From Pleomorphomonas sp. T1.2MG-36 (GTDB lineage Bacteria; Pseudomonadota; Alphaproteobacteria; Rhizobiales; Pleomorphomonadaceae): DNA of 64,000 nt. Location: the NCBI RefSeq assembly GCF_950100655.1, contig NZ_CATNLY010000001.1, positions 1,136,905-1,200,904 on the forward strand, read 5' to 3'. The position numbers and the translations under genes are program-made. Of this stretch, positions 1 through 9,048 are shown in pieces; the first letter of the stretch is position 1, and each line of letters begins with the position of its first letter. Below the pieces are notes generated by a model. The model made no database searches. It had not been told where the DNA came from and was given only the letters and a program-made list of their open reading frames with translations.

Positions 1-48
1 CGGATTGGCTCGTACTGCCCTCACCGGTCTTTTTTTGGAAACTACTCG

Positions 49-978
49 ATGCGAACGTCCTACGGCAAGCAGACCACCCTCGGCGAAAGTGTCCGGTTCT
101 CAGGCATCGGCGTGCATTCCGGCAAGCCGGCGACCATCGTCCTGCACCCCGCCGAAGCCGACCGGGGCATCGTCTTCGTTCGCACCGACGGCGAGGAGGT
201 GGAGATCGCCGCCCGCCACGAGAACGTGGTTGCCACCGAACTCTGCACGATGATCGGCATCGGCGGCCGCACGGTCGCCACCATCGAGCACCTGATGGCC
301 GCGCTGGCCTCCTCCGGCATCGACAATGTCGTCGTCGAGATCGACGGCCCGGAAATGCCCATCGCCGACGGCTGCTCGGCCGCCTTCATCGACATGATCG
401 CCGAGGCCGGCCTGCGCCGCCTCGCCGCGCCGCGCAAGGTGCTGCGCGTCGTCAAGCCGGTCCGGCTAGAAGTCGGCGGCGCCGTGCTGGAGTTCCTGCC
501 GTTCGACGGCACGCGCTACGACGTCACCATCGATTTTGCCAATCCGCTGATCGGCCGCCAGTCCTACGTGCTGGACCTCAACTCGCGCACCTTTGGCCGC
601 GACATCGCCCGCGCCCGCACGTTCGGCTTCATGGCCGACGTCGAGAAGCTGTGGAAGATGGGTTTCGCGCTCGGTTCGTCGCTCGAGAACTCGGTCGCCA
701 TCGGCGACGACCGTATTCTCAATCCCGAGGGTCTGCGCTGGCCGGACGAATTCGCCCGCCACAAGACGCTCGACGCGGTGGGCGACCTGTCGCTGATCGG
801 CATGCCCTTCATCGGCCACTTCCGCTCCTACAAGGGCGGCCACAAGCTCAACTGGATGGCCGTCAAGGCGCTCGTCGCCGACACCGGCGCCTACGAGATC
901 GTCCACGACGTTGCGCCGGCCCGCGAACCGGCCGGCGGCATTCTTCAGGCGGCCGCGCTGGCGCCCTCGCGCGACTGA
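49..978 (+). CDS. lpxC: UDP-3-O-acyl-N-acetylglucosamine deacetylase LpxC
   Basis: Zinc enzyme that deacetylates UDP-3-O-acyl-GlcNAc in the cytoplasm, the committed step of lipid A synthesis. The 309-residue product has the normal family length. The catalytic set is visible in E. coli-like numbering: E80-H81 in ATIEH, H238 and D242 in RHKTLD, and H265 in GGHK. The ATG follows a short GGA stretch; only 48 bases of upstream DNA are present, so the promoter cannot be judged. bamD and recN follow on the same strand. In most alphaproteobacteria this trio directly follows ftsZ; here ftsZ lies 6 kb away on the opposite strand, facing it. Confidence 0.97.
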   Translation: MRTSYGKQTTLGESVRFSGIGVHSGKPATIVLHPAEADRGIVFVRTDGEEVEIAARHENVVATELCTMIGIGGRTVATIEHLMAALASSGIDNVVVEIDGPEMPIADGCSAAFIDMIAEAGLRRLAAPRKVLRVVKPVRLEVGGAVLEFLPFDGTRYDVTIDFANPLIGRQSYVLDLNSRTFGRDIARARTFGFMADVEKLWKMGFALGSSLENSVAIGDDRILNPEGLRWPDEFARHKTLDAVGDLSLIGMPFIGHFRSYKGGHKLNWMAVKALVADTGAYEIVHDVAPAREPAGGILQAAALAPSRD

Positions 979-1005
979 CGCGGCCCCCGGTTTTGCCGGG
1001 GCGTC
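977..1005 (+). terminator. hairpin after lpxC
   Basis: A GC-rich hairpin begins at the lpxC stop codon: GACG and CCCCGG on the left pair with CCGGGG and CGTC on the right around a TTTTG loop. No U-rich tail follows, so it may only attenuate or stabilise the 3' end and not act as an intrinsic terminator. The 230 bases between lpxC and bamD are otherwise featureless. Confidence 0.3.
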
Positions 1006-1208
1006 GCGGTCTTGTCGCCATAATGTGGCCGAACATCACGGGCACGTAGCATCCGCGACGGCTTTGCGATAAAAGAGCTTCCGGTTATCCGGGGTGCGCC
1101 CGACTCGCGCCGGAGGCGTGGGCGGCTTTGCATCGGGCAGCGCCCGGCGGGCAGTGCGCGTGGGATGGATGGCGGCCGCGAGCGGTTGCGTACGGTGATG
1201 GGGTTTTC

Positions 1209-2036
1209 ATGAGGCAGAGTTTCGTTCGTGTCGCCGCCGTGCTCGTTCTCCTCGGAGGCGCCACCGCCCTCGTCGGCTGTTCGTCAGACGAACCGCTGGA
1301 GCCGTTCGTGGAGATCCCGGCGGAGCAATCCTACAACGCGGGTATCGCCTACCTGCAGCAGGGCGACTACAAGAAGGCCACCGAGAAGTTCGAAGAGGTT
1401 GACCAGCAGCACCCCTATTCGGAGTGGGCGCGCAAGTCCCTCATCATGACCACCTACACCAACTACACGCGCGGCAATTTCACCGAGGCCATCACCCAGG
1501 GCAAGCGCTACCTGACGCTCTACCCCGGCTCGGAAGACGCCGCCTATGCGCAGTGGATGATCGCGCAGTCCTATTTCAACCAGATGCCCGACATCACGCG
1601 CGACCAGAAGATGACGCAGCAGGCCATGCAGGCCATGCAGGAACTGGTCGAGCGCTATCCCGACAGCCCCTATGCCGCCGAAGGCCGCAAGCGCCTCGAC
1701 ATCGCCAAGGACCAGCTCGCCGGCAAGGAAATGGAAGTCGGCCGCTATTACCTGACGCGCAGCCAGTACATCGGCGCCATCAACCGCTTCAAGGTGGTGG
1801 TGCAGGAGTACCAGACGACCCGCCACATCGAAGAGGCGCTGGAGCGTCTCACCGAGGCCTATTACGCCATGGGCATCGTCGACGAGGCGCAGACGGCTGC
1901 CGCCGTGCTCGGCCACAACTATCCTGACAGCCGCTGGTACAAGGATGCCTATAAGCTCCTCAACACCAACGGCCTCGAGCCGCGCGAGAACTCCCAATCC
2001 TGGATCTCGAAGGCATTCAAGGCCGCGTTGCTCTGA
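1209..2036 (+). CDS. bamD: outer membrane assembly lipoprotein BamD
   Basis: Lipoprotein of the BAM complex that inserts beta-barrel proteins into the outer membrane. The 275-residue product begins with a signal peptide and lipobox LVGC (lipidated Cys24), followed by TPR-like helical repeats (YNAGIAYLQQGDYKKA, then TPYPGS- and YPDSPYA-type turns) over most of its length. I chose the ATG that places the signal peptide at the N-terminus; the frame stays open further upstream without a credible start. recN begins 9 bases after its stop, so the two are probably cotranscribed. Confidence 0.95.
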   Translation: MRQSFVRVAAVLVLLGGATALVGCSSDEPLEPFVEIPAEQSYNAGIAYLQQGDYKKATEKFEEVDQQHPYSEWARKSLIMTTYTNYTRGNFTEAITQGKRYLTLYPGSEDAAYAQWMIAQSYFNQMPDITRDQKMTQQAMQAMQELVERYPDSPYAAEGRKRLDIAKDQLAGKEMEVGRYYLTRSQYIGAINRFKVVVQEYQTTRHIEEALERLTEAYYAMGIVDEAQTAAAVLGHNYPDSRWYKDAYKLLNTNGLEPRENSQSWISKAFKAALL

Positions 2037-2045
2037 CGGGACGCC

Positions 2046-3710
2046 ATGCTGCTGACGCTCGCAATCCGCGACATCGTTCTGATCGAGCGGCTTGAGATCG
2101 CCTTTTCCGACGGTCTGACGGTGTTGACCGGTGAAACGGGCGCCGGCAAATCGATCCTGCTCGATGCGCTGTCGCTCGCCCTTGGCGGGCGCGGCGACGC
2201 CGGCCTCGTCCGGCACGGCGCCGAGCAGGGGCAGGTCACAGCCGTCTTCGACCTTGCCGCCGATCATCCGGCCCGCGCCCTTCTCGTCGAAAACGACCTC
2301 GACGACGAGGGCGACGTCATCGTCCGTCGCGTCCAGACCGCCGATGGCCGCACCCGGGCCTTCGTCAACGACCGCGCCGTCTCCGCCAATCTCCTGCGCC
2401 AGCTTGGCGCCGCCCTGGTCGAGATTCACGGCCAGCACGACGACCGCGCCCTGGTCGATCCCGCCATCCATCGCGGCCTGATCGACGCCTTCGGCGGCCT
2501 CGAAGGCGAGACGAAGGCCGTCGCCGCCACCCATCGCGCCTGGCGCGACGCCGAGAAGGCGCTGGCCGACCTCGAACGCCGCATCGCCGACGCCCGCCGC
2601 GAAGGCGACTACCTGCGCGCCTCCGTCGAGGAGTTGCAGAAGCTCGCCCCCGAGCCGGGCGAGGAGACGGCGCTTGCCGAACGCCGGCAGGAAATGATGC
2701 GGGCCGAGAAGGTCGCCGTCGACCTGCGCGAGGCCCACGACCATCTCAACGGCTCCGGCTCGCCGGTCCCCGAGCTGTCCGGCCTGCTGCGCCGCCTGGA
2801 GCGCAAGGGCGAGGTGGCGGCCCTGGCCGGCTCGGCCTTGCAATCCATCTCCACGGCGCTCGACGCGCTGGAGGATGCTCGCTCCGTCTTCGAGGCCGCC
2901 CTGCGCGCCGCCGACTTCGATCCGGCCGAGCTGGAGCGCACAGAGGAACGTCTGTTCGCCATCCGCGCCGCCGCCCGCAAATACTCCGTGCCGCCCGACG
3001 AGCTGGGGGCGCTGGCCGCCCGCATGGCCTCCGACCTCGCCGACCTCGACGCCGGTGAGGACCGCCTCAACGCGCTCGCCCAGTCGGCCACCACCGCCCG
3101 CGCCAACTACGACAAGCTGGCCGCCAAACTGTCGGCCGCCCGCGAGAAGTCGGCCCGCCTTTTGGAAGACGCCGTCGGCGCCGAACTGCCGGCCCTGAAG
3201 CTCGAACGCGCCCGTTTCATCGTCAACCAGCTCGCCGACCCGGAGACGCGCACCGCCGACGGTATCGACACGCTGGAGTTCTGGGTACAGACCAACCCCG
3301 GCACCCGGCCGGGGCCGATGATGAAGGTGGCATCGGGCGGCGAGCTCTCGCGCTTCCTCTTGGCCCTCAAGGTGTCGCTGGCCGACAAGGGTTCGGCCTC
3401 GACCCTGGTGTTCGACGAGATCGACACCGGCGTCGGGGGCGCGGTGGCCGAGGCCATCGGCACCCGCCTCGCCCGCCTCGCCCGCAAGGTGCAGGTGCTG
3501 TCGGTGACCCACGCGCCACAGGTCGCCGCTCGCGCCGACCACCACTTCCTGATCGCCAAGGACAGCGTCGACGACGGCGCCCGCGTTGCCACCTCGGTGT
3601 CGCGGCTTCCGGACGGCCATCGCCGCGAGGAGATCGCCCGCATGCTGGCCGGCAGCCGCATTACCGAGGAAGCCCGCGCCGCCGCCGAGCGCCTGCTCAA
3701 GGGGCACTGA
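2046..3710 (+). CDS. recN: DNA repair protein RecN
   Basis: SMC-like ATPase used in double-strand break repair. The 554-residue protein has Walker A GETGAGKS at residues 29-36, a long coiled-coil-rich middle, the ABC signature SGGELSRF and Walker B VFDEIDTGVGG near the C-terminus, in the usual order and length. It lies directly behind bamD. ligA, the usual next gene in related genomes, is absent; the 3' end instead overlaps the convergent XRE regulator gene by 14 bases. Confidence 0.96.
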   Translation: MLLTLAIRDIVLIERLEIAFSDGLTVLTGETGAGKSILLDALSLALGGRGDAGLVRHGAEQGQVTAVFDLAADHPARALLVENDLDDEGDVIVRRVQTADGRTRAFVNDRAVSANLLRQLGAALVEIHGQHDDRALVDPAIHRGLIDAFGGLEGETKAVAATHRAWRDAEKALADLERRIADARREGDYLRASVEELQKLAPEPGEETALAERRQEMMRAEKVAVDLREAHDHLNGSGSPVPELSGLLRRLERKGEVAALAGSALQSISTALDALEDARSVFEAALRAADFDPAELERTEERLFAIRAAARKYSVPPDELGALAARMASDLADLDAGEDRLNALAQSATTARANYDKLAAKLSAAREKSARLLEDAVGAELPALKLERARFIVNQLADPETRTADGIDTLEFWVQTNPGTRPGPMMKVASGGELSRFLLALKVSLADKGSASTLVFDEIDTGVGGAVAEAIGTRLARLARKVQVLSVTHAPQVAARADHHFLIAKDSVDDGARVATSVSRLPDGHRREEIARMLAGSRITEEARAAAERLLKGH

Positions 3711-4548
3711 CCCTCGGCCCGGCGCCTTCGATCAGGCGTCGCACTTCCGCCGCGACTTCGGGCGTCGCCGGATTGTAGACCACCATGGACAGGTCGGGCC
3801 GGCCATCGACGGCGAAGGCCGAGTATTCGAGCGACATCAGGCCGAGCTGCGGATGGCGCAGCGTCTTGGTGCCCTCGCCGTGCTGGCCGACCTCCTTTTC
3901 CCGCCACATCGCCGCGAACTCCGGACTGGACCGGCTGAGATCCTCGACCAGCGCCTCGATGTTGCCGGTCGCACCGGCCCGCGCCGCCTCGGCGCGGAAG
4001 GTGGCGACGACGAATCGGGCGACGCTCTCCCAGTCGTGCTGGCGCGCCCGTACCGCCGGATCGCCGAACATCATGCGCAGCACGTTGCGCTCGCGCGGCG
4101 CCATGGCTCCGTAATCGGCCAGCATCACCGTCGCGGCCCGGTTCCAGGCGACGACGTCCCAGGTGGCCGTCTTGATGAGCGCGGGACTGAGCTCCATCGC
4201 ATCGAGTACCCGCTGCAGGCGCGGCGACACGCCATCGCTCTCGCGGTAGCGCACCTCCGGCGGCCGGCCGAGACCGATGAGAAACAGATGCTCGCGTTCG
4301 ACGTCGGTCAGCATCAGCGCCCTGGCGATCCGGTCGAGCACGTCGGCCGACGGCGCACCGCCCCTGCCCTGCTCCAGCCAGGTGTACCAGGTGACGGAAA
4401 CGTTGGCCCGCTGGGCCACCTCCTCCCGCCGGAGGCCCGGCGTCCGCCGTCGCCCCATCGGCAGGCCGAAGGCGGCGGCATCCATGCGGCAGCGCCGATC
4501 GCGCAGGAAAGCGCCGAGCGCGTTGTCATTGCGAAGGTGAGCATCCAT
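3697..4548 (-). CDS. XRE-family regulator with MmyB-like ligand-binding domain
   Basis: Predicted DNA-binding transcription factor of 283 residues. The N-terminal third is an XRE helix-turn-helix with the RTPGLRREEVAQRANVS motif and WYTWLEQGR, typical of MmyB-like regulators. The rest matches their PAS-like C-terminal domain (ALIKTATWDVVAWNRAA, then VVYNPATPE near the end). The ATG at 4548 starts the protein just before the HTH; upstream in-frame codons look non-coding. Its target is unknown. These regulators often control an adjacent reductase or dehydrogenase gene, but here the divergent neighbour is a GNAT acetyltransferase. Confidence 0.88.
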   Translation of the reverse strand: MDAHLRNDNALGAFLRDRRCRMDAAAFGLPMGRRRTPGLRREEVAQRANVSVTWYTWLEQGRGGAPSADVLDRIARALMLTDVEREHLFLIGLGRPPEVRYRESDGVSPRLQRVLDAMELSPALIKTATWDVVAWNRAATVMLADYGAMAPRERNVLRMMFGDPAVRARQHDWESVARFVVATFRAEAARAGATGNIEALVEDLSRSSPEFAAMWREKEVGQHGEGTKTLRHPQLGLMSLEYSAFAVDGRPDLSMVVYNPATPEVAAEVRRLIEGAGPRVSAP

Positions 4549-4700
4549 GCGATCGCCCCTATACCGGGATGAGGCCGCCATCTTACCCGGATGGATGATC
4601 GAGCGGAACGCGTTTCCCATGCCATCGGCCGACGAGGTGAGGATACCCTTTGTCCGCCGGGCAGCTTATGGTTTCCTCAAAACTCTGAAGGAAGTACGAG

Positions 4701-5180
4701 ATGTTGATCCGTCCCGCCATGGTCGCCGATGCCGACGAGGCCGCTTCGGTCCTGCGCCGATCCATCTGCGATCTCTGCCTGTCCGATCACAGCGGAGATG
4801 CCCAGACACTGGCGCAGTGGCTCGCCAACAAGACGCCGGAGAACGTTCGCGCCTGGATCGAAGCGCCCGACTGCTTCATCGTGGTGGCCGAGGAGAATGG
4901 CGCCATCATCGGCGTCGGCGGCGCCTCGCATTCCGGCGAGATCACTCTGAACTACGTGGCGCCGGAGGCGCGCTTCAGGGGCGTGAGCAAGGCGATCCTC
5001 AAGTCGCTCGAAGCCTATCTCAACCTTCTGGGGTGCGAGCAGATCACGCTGACCAGCACCAGGGCCGCCCGCACCTTCTACATTGCCATGGGCTACGAGG
5101 ATGGCGAGGCGCAGGAAGCCGCAGGCGAGCAGGCCGGCCTGCCGATGCGGAAATCCCTTGGGCCGAAGGAACGGGGTTGA
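4701..5180 (+). CDS. GNAT family N-acetyltransferase
   Basis: Cytoplasmic acetyl-CoA-dependent acetyltransferase of unknown substrate, 159 residues. It begins with MLIRPAMVADADEAASVLR, the usual first GNAT strand and helix. The acetyl-CoA-binding region is seen in LNYVAPEARFRGVSKAIL (residues about 84-101), and the late FYIAMGYE motif ends the fold. A strong AAGGAAG ribosome site precedes the ATG. It is divergent from the XRE regulator gene with 152 bases between them. Confidence 0.85.
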   Translation: MLIRPAMVADADEAASVLRRSICDLCLSDHSGDAQTLAQWLANKTPENVRAWIEAPDCFIVVAEENGAIIGVGGASHSGEITLNYVAPEARFRGVSKAILKSLEAYLNLLGCEQITLTSTRAARTFYIAMGYEDGEAQEAAGEQAGLPMRKSLGPKERG

Positions 5181-5257
5181 GCCCCCCTGCCCACGCTTGC
5201 CGCCTCCCTTCGCCAATGCAATAAATTGGTCCCGACCAGTCAGCTCGGAGTCGCGCC

Positions 5258-5881
5258 ATGCCCTCGCCCGCCACCGCCCTCATCGTCGTCGACGTTCAGA
5301 ACGACTTCTGCCCCGGTGGCGCGCTGGCGGTCGGCGGTGGCCATGCCATCGTTCCGGTGGTCAACGCGCTGGTGCCCCGCTACGAGCAAGTCGTGGTCAC
5401 CCAGGACTGGCATCCAAAGGGGCATGCCTCTTTCGCCTCGGCCCACCACGGCCACGAACCCTTCGACACCATAGAGATGCCCTACGGCACGCAGGTGCTC
5501 TGGCCGGACCACTGCGTGCAGGGAACGCCGGGCGCCGAGCTGCACCCCGACCTTGAGGTCACCTCCGCCCAGCTCGTCATCCGCAAGGGCTGGCACCAGG
5601 GCGTCGACAGCTACTCCGCCTTCCGCGAAGCCGACCGCGAAACGCTGACCGGCCTTGCCGGCTATCTCCGGGAGCGCGGTGTCGAGGAGGTCCACGTCGT
5701 CGGCCTCGCCACCGATTACTGCGTCGGCTGGACAGCGCTCGACGCCGCGGCCGCCGGCTTCCGCGTATCGGTGATCGAGGATGCCTGCCGCGCCATCGAC
5801 CTTTCCGGCTCGCTGAAGCGCGCCTGGGCCAACATGGCCGCCGCTGGCATCACCCGCACCACCAGCGAGCAGATCCTTTAG
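5258..5881 (+). CDS. pncA: nicotinamidase (pyrazinamidase) PncA
   Basis: Hydrolyses nicotinamide to nicotinate and ammonia in the NAD salvage pathway. The 207-residue isochorismatase-fold protein carries the catalytic triad D12, K110 and C155 (in LATDYCVG), and a metal site built from D50, H52 and H85 (TQDWHP and WPDHCVQGT). Those motifs distinguish PncA from other isochorismatase-like hydrolases. It stands alone between the GNAT gene and azlC. Confidence 0.93.
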   Translation: MPSPATALIVVDVQNDFCPGGALAVGGGHAIVPVVNALVPRYEQVVVTQDWHPKGHASFASAHHGHEPFDTIEMPYGTQVLWPDHCVQGTPGAELHPDLEVTSAQLVIRKGWHQGVDSYSAFREADRETLTGLAGYLRERGVEEVHVVGLATDYCVGWTALDAAAAGFRVSVIEDACRAIDLSGSLKRAWANMAAAGITRTTSEQIL

Positions 5882-5950
5882 GATTGTTGCGGCACAGATC
5901 GACGAAATTCTCGGAAATTGCGGTTTTCGGGTGGACAGCACCCCAGAGAT

Positions 5951-5992
5951 AGGTCATACACACTGACCTATAAAGGTCAGCAATATTGACCT
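5951..5992 (+). promoter_or_regulatory. tandem inverted-repeat operator before azlCD
   Basis: Two copies of AGGTCA-N7-TGACCT lie back to back at 5951-5969 and 5974-5992, 23 bases apart start to start. The last arm ends a few bases before the AAGGAAAG ribosome site of azlC, so a bound protein would block transcription or initiation. All four half sites are perfect. No regulator gene is adjacent; the cognate factor is unknown. Confidence 0.7.
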
Positions 5993-6006
5993 AAGGAAAG
6001 CTGGAC

Positions 6007-6723
6007 ATGACATCACCTCTTGCCGACTTCCGGGCCGGCCTGGTGGCGGTTTTTCCCACCGTCGCCGCCGCCGTGCCCTTCGCCCTCATCCTCGGCCAGC
6101 AGGCGACGGCCAAGGGCCTGACGCCGGCCGAGATGCTCGCCATGTCGTCGATCGTCTTCGCCGGGTCCTCGCAGCTCATCGCAGTGGGCCTCTGGAGCAC
6201 GCCGGCGCCGATCGCCGCCCTGGCGCTGATGGCCTTCCTCGTCAATCTCCGCCACACGCTGATGGGCGCCTCGCTGTCCGGCAAGATCGCCCACTTCGGG
6301 CGCCTGCGCTGGCTGGCGGCCTTCCTGCTGACCGACGAGGCGTGGGCGCTCAGCGAACGGCGTGCCATCGACCGGCCGATCAGCCGCACCTTCTACTTCA
6401 CCGTGGCGCTGACCATGTTCGTCTGCTGGCAGATCGCCTCGGTGCTCGGCACGGTGTTCGGCGCCTATCTCGAACACCCCGAGGCCTGGGGGCTCGACTT
6501 CGCCTTCCCGGCCATCTTCATCGCCCTCGCTCTCGGCTTCTGGAAGGGCACCCGCCGCAGCGGCCCCGTGCTCCTGGCCAGCGCGGTCGTCGCCGTCGCC
6601 GTCCACGCCACGGTGCCCGGCGCCTGGTACGTGATCGCCGGCGCGATCGCCGGCATCGCCGCCGCCGTGATCACCGCGCCGCGCGCCACGGCCGCCACTG
6701 ACGCCAAGGAGACGACGCGATGA
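6007..6723 (+). CDS. azlC: AzlC family branched-chain amino acid exporter, large subunit
   Basis: Inner membrane protein expected to export branched-chain amino acids or analogues together with AzlD. The 238-residue product is strongly hydrophobic, with the family's N-terminal pattern FRAGLVAVFPTVAAAVPFALILG, then FAGSSQLIAVGLW and FLVNLRHTLMGASLS around residues 50-95. The gene ends in ATGA, whose ATG starts azlD. Expression is probably governed by the tandem AGGTCA palindromes immediately upstream. Confidence 0.9.
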   Translation: MTSPLADFRAGLVAVFPTVAAAVPFALILGQQATAKGLTPAEMLAMSSIVFAGSSQLIAVGLWSTPAPIAALALMAFLVNLRHTLMGASLSGKIAHFGRLRWLAAFLLTDEAWALSERRAIDRPISRTFYFTVALTMFVCWQIASVLGTVFGAYLEHPEAWGLDFAFPAIFIALALGFWKGTRRSGPVLLASAVVAVAVHATVPGAWYVIAGAIAGIAAAVITAPRATAATDAKETTR

Positions 6724-7019
6724 GCATCGATCCCATCAACTTCGCCGCCATCCTGGCGATGGGCGCCCTCACCTACTTCACGCGCATCCTCGGCTTCCTC
6801 ATCGCCGACCGGCTGCCCAAATCCGGCCCGGTCCGCGTTGCGCTCGACGCGCTGCCGCCTGCCGTTCTGGTGGCCGTCATCGCCCCCATCGTCATGGCCG
6901 GCCCCATCGAGGCGGTTTCGGGACTGGCGGTGCTGATCGTGGCCCTGCGGTTGCCGCTGATCGCCACGGTTGCCGTGGGCGTCGCCGTCGCGGCGCTGCT
7001 GCGGTTGGCCTTTCTCTGA
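6720..7019 (+). CDS. azlD: AzlD family branched-chain amino acid exporter, small subunit
   Basis: Small partner of AzlC, 99 residues with about four membrane helices, the usual size. The start YFTRILGFLIADRLP and the motif ALDALPPAVLVAVIAP are characteristic of AzlD. The four-base overlap with azlC indicates translational coupling. The gene ends shortly before a bidirectional terminator shared with ftsZ. Confidence 0.9.
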   Translation: MSIDPINFAAILAMGALTYFTRILGFLIADRLPKSGPVRVALDALPPAVLVAVIAPIVMAGPIEAVSGLAVLIVALRLPLIATVAVGVAVAALLRLAFL

Positions 7020-7044
7020 CGCCACCGCGAGATGCCATAAAAAG

Positions 7045-7072
7045 AGGCCCGCGAAGTCGCCTTCGCGGGCCT
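7045..7072. terminator. bidirectional terminator between azlD and ftsZ
   Basis: Perfect 12-bp stem AGGCCCGCGAAG with a TCGC loop, T-rich on both flanks (TTGTCTTTT to the right, CTTTTTATGG when read leftward). It sits between convergent azlD and ftsZ and can end both transcripts. Confidence 0.9.
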
Positions 7073-7095
7073 TGTCTTTTACGCTCGTGACCGGA

Positions 7096-8919
7096 TCACT
7101 TGCGGCGCAGGAACGCCGGGATCTCCATGTCGTCGTCGGCGGCGCGCGGCGCCGGCTGCGGCGCCATGCGGCCCTGCTGGTCCAGGCGACCGGCAGCGCC
7201 CTGCGCCGGCGCGGCGGCCGGACGCTTGACGAACTCGCTCGCTGCCGAGGGACGCACGGCCGGCTGCTGGACAGCGGCGCGCGGCGCTTCGGGCTGAGCC
7301 TCTTCCTCGCGACGGCCGAGGCCGACGGTGGCGAGGCGACGGAGCAGGCCGAGCGGACGACGCTCGCCGTCATGGTCTTCCGGATGCACCTGCACCGAGG
7401 CGGCAGCCTGACGCTGGGCGATCGGCGGGAACTCCTCGATCGACGGCACGCGGCTGCGCTGGACGACGGCCGACGGACGCTCGGCAACCGGCGGCACGTA
7501 GGGCTGCTGGGCGAGCGCCGGCTCGGCTGCGCGGACCGGCTGTGCCTGGGCCATCGGAGCGGGCGCGTCGTAGTGGTTCATCGCCGGCTCGTAGGGCTCG
7601 ATCGACACGCGCGGGTCGTGCGGCGTCGTGACGGAGCGGAACGGTTCGGGCTCCATCGCCGCCTCGGGCAGCGCAAGCGCCGCTTCGATGGCTTCGACGG
7701 AGGAGACCTGCGCGGCAGCGGCGACAGCCTGGGCGTAGTTCGGAACCGGCGCGGGCGCAGGGGCGATCGACGCGGCCGGCATGGCCTCGCGGATCACCGC
7801 CGGGCGCACGGCCGGCTGGTTAAAAGGCTGCCGCACCTCCTGAGCCGCGACAGCGGCGGCAGCAGACGTGGTCACCTGGACGGGGCGGGTCGGCGCGGCG
7901 CGGCCGATGGCGTCGGCGCTGTTGTTGCGCACCACCGACTCCTGACGGACCAGCTCCGGCTCGATGCCGGTGGCGACCACCGACACGCGGATCATGCCTT
8001 CCATGGTGTCGTCGAAGGTGGCGCCGAGAATGATGTTGGCTTCGGAGTCGACTTCTTCGCGAATGCGGGTCGCCGCTTCGTCGACCTCGAACAGCGTCAG
8101 GTCCTTGCCGCCGGTGATCGAGATCAGGAGGCCCTGCGCGCCCTGCATCGACACTTCGTCGAGCAGCGGATTGGCAATCGCGGCCTCGGCGGCCTGGATG
8201 GCGCGCTTCTCGCCGGACGCTTCGCCCGTGCCCATCATCGCCTTGCCCATGCCGCGCATGATCGAGCGCACGTCGGCGAAGTCGAGGTTGATCAGGCCTT
8301 CCTTCACCATCAGGTCGGTGATGCAGGCGACGCCCGAGTAGAGCACCTGGTCGGCCATCGCGAAGGCGTCGGCGAAGGTGGTGCGCTCGTTGGCGATGCG
8401 GAACAGGTTCTGGTTGGGGATGCAGATCAGCGTGTCGACCGAGTTCTGCAGCTCCTGGATGCCGGCGTCGGCGATCTTCATGCGGCGGGCGCCTTCGAAC
8501 TGGAAGGGCTTGGTGGTGACGCCGACGGTGAGTATGCCGTGCTCGCGAGCCGCGCGGGCGATCACCGGCGCAGCGCCGGTACCCGTGCCGCCGCCCATGC
8601 CGCAGGTGATGAACACCATGTGGCTGCCGGCGAGATGATCGTTGATCTCGTCGATCACTTCCTCGGCGGCCGCGCGGCCGACTTCCGGCTGCGAGCCGGC
8701 GCCAAGGCCCTCGGTGACCGCAACGCCCATCTGGATGATGCGTTCGGCCCGAGAGGAGGCCAGAGCCTGCGCATCCGTGTTCGCCACGACGAACTCGACG
8801 CCCTGCAGGCCGGACTGGATCATGTTGTTGACGGCGTTGCCGCCGGCGCCACCCACACCGAAGACTGTGATCCTCGGCTTGAGCTCCGTGAGGTCGGGCA
8901 TCTTTAGGTTAATCGTCAT
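7096..8919 (-). CDS. ftsZ: cell division GTPase FtsZ
   Basis: Tubulin-like GTPase that forms the division ring. The 607-residue protein has the GTPase core in residues about 15-320, with GGGTGTG at 109-115. A long Pro/Ala-rich disordered linker of about 270 residues follows, and the C-terminal peptide [10 protein letters not shown] binds FtsA. The size is typical of the main FtsZ of Hyphomicrobiales, well above the E. coli 383. I chose [10 protein letters not shown] with an upstream GAGG; an earlier in-frame ATG is seven codons upstream. It is the last gene of the division cluster, 129 bases after ftsA, and ends at the bidirectional terminator. Confidence 0.97.
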   Translation of the reverse strand: MTINLKMPDLTELKPRITVFGVGGAGGNAVNNMIQSGLQGVEFVVANTDAQALASSRAERIIQMGVAVTEGLGAGSQPEVGRAAAEEVIDEINDHLAGSHMVFITCGMGGGTGTGAAPVIARAAREHGILTVGVTTKPFQFEGARRMKIADAGIQELQNSVDTLICIPNQNLFRIANERTTFADAFAMADQVLYSGVACITDLMVKEGLINLDFADVRSIMRGMGKAMMGTGEASGEKRAIQAAEAAIANPLLDEVSMQGAQGLLISITGGKDLTLFEVDEAATRIREEVDSEANIILGATFDDTMEGMIRVSVVATGIEPELVRQESVVRNNSADAIGRAAPTRPVQVTTSAAAAVAAQEVRQPFNQPAVRPAVIREAMPAASIAPAPAPVPNYAQAVAAAAQVSSVEAIEAALALPEAAMEPEPFRSVTTPHDPRVSIEPYEPAMNHYDAPAPMAQAQPVRAAEPALAQQPYVPPVAERPSAVVQRSRVPSIEEFPPIAQRQAAASVQVHPEDHDGERRPLGLLRRLATVGLGRREEEAQPEAPRAAVQQPAVRPSAASEFVKRPAAAPAQGAAGRLDQQGRMAPQPAPRAADDDMEIPAFLRRK

Positions 8920-9048
8920 GGTTGCCTCGTTATTCTGCAAGCGGCTCTCGCCGATACGTCCTCTGTCCTCAAATCAGCGGCCGCCGCTGCAACCGCACGC
9001 TCTTTTTTACGCCTGTTACGCACCAATCCGCTCCGTTGCCGGCGCGGA

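Noticed and set aside
1284..3707. Very long open frame (about 807 codons) on the minus strand
   Set aside because: It is the antisense shadow of bamD and recN, caused by GC-rich codons; its translation is low-complexity Gly/Val/Ala/Arg with no family motif.
6970..8907. Long plus-strand frame opposite ftsZ
   Set aside because: Antisense to a certain ftsZ; Arg/Asp/His-rich translation without motifs.
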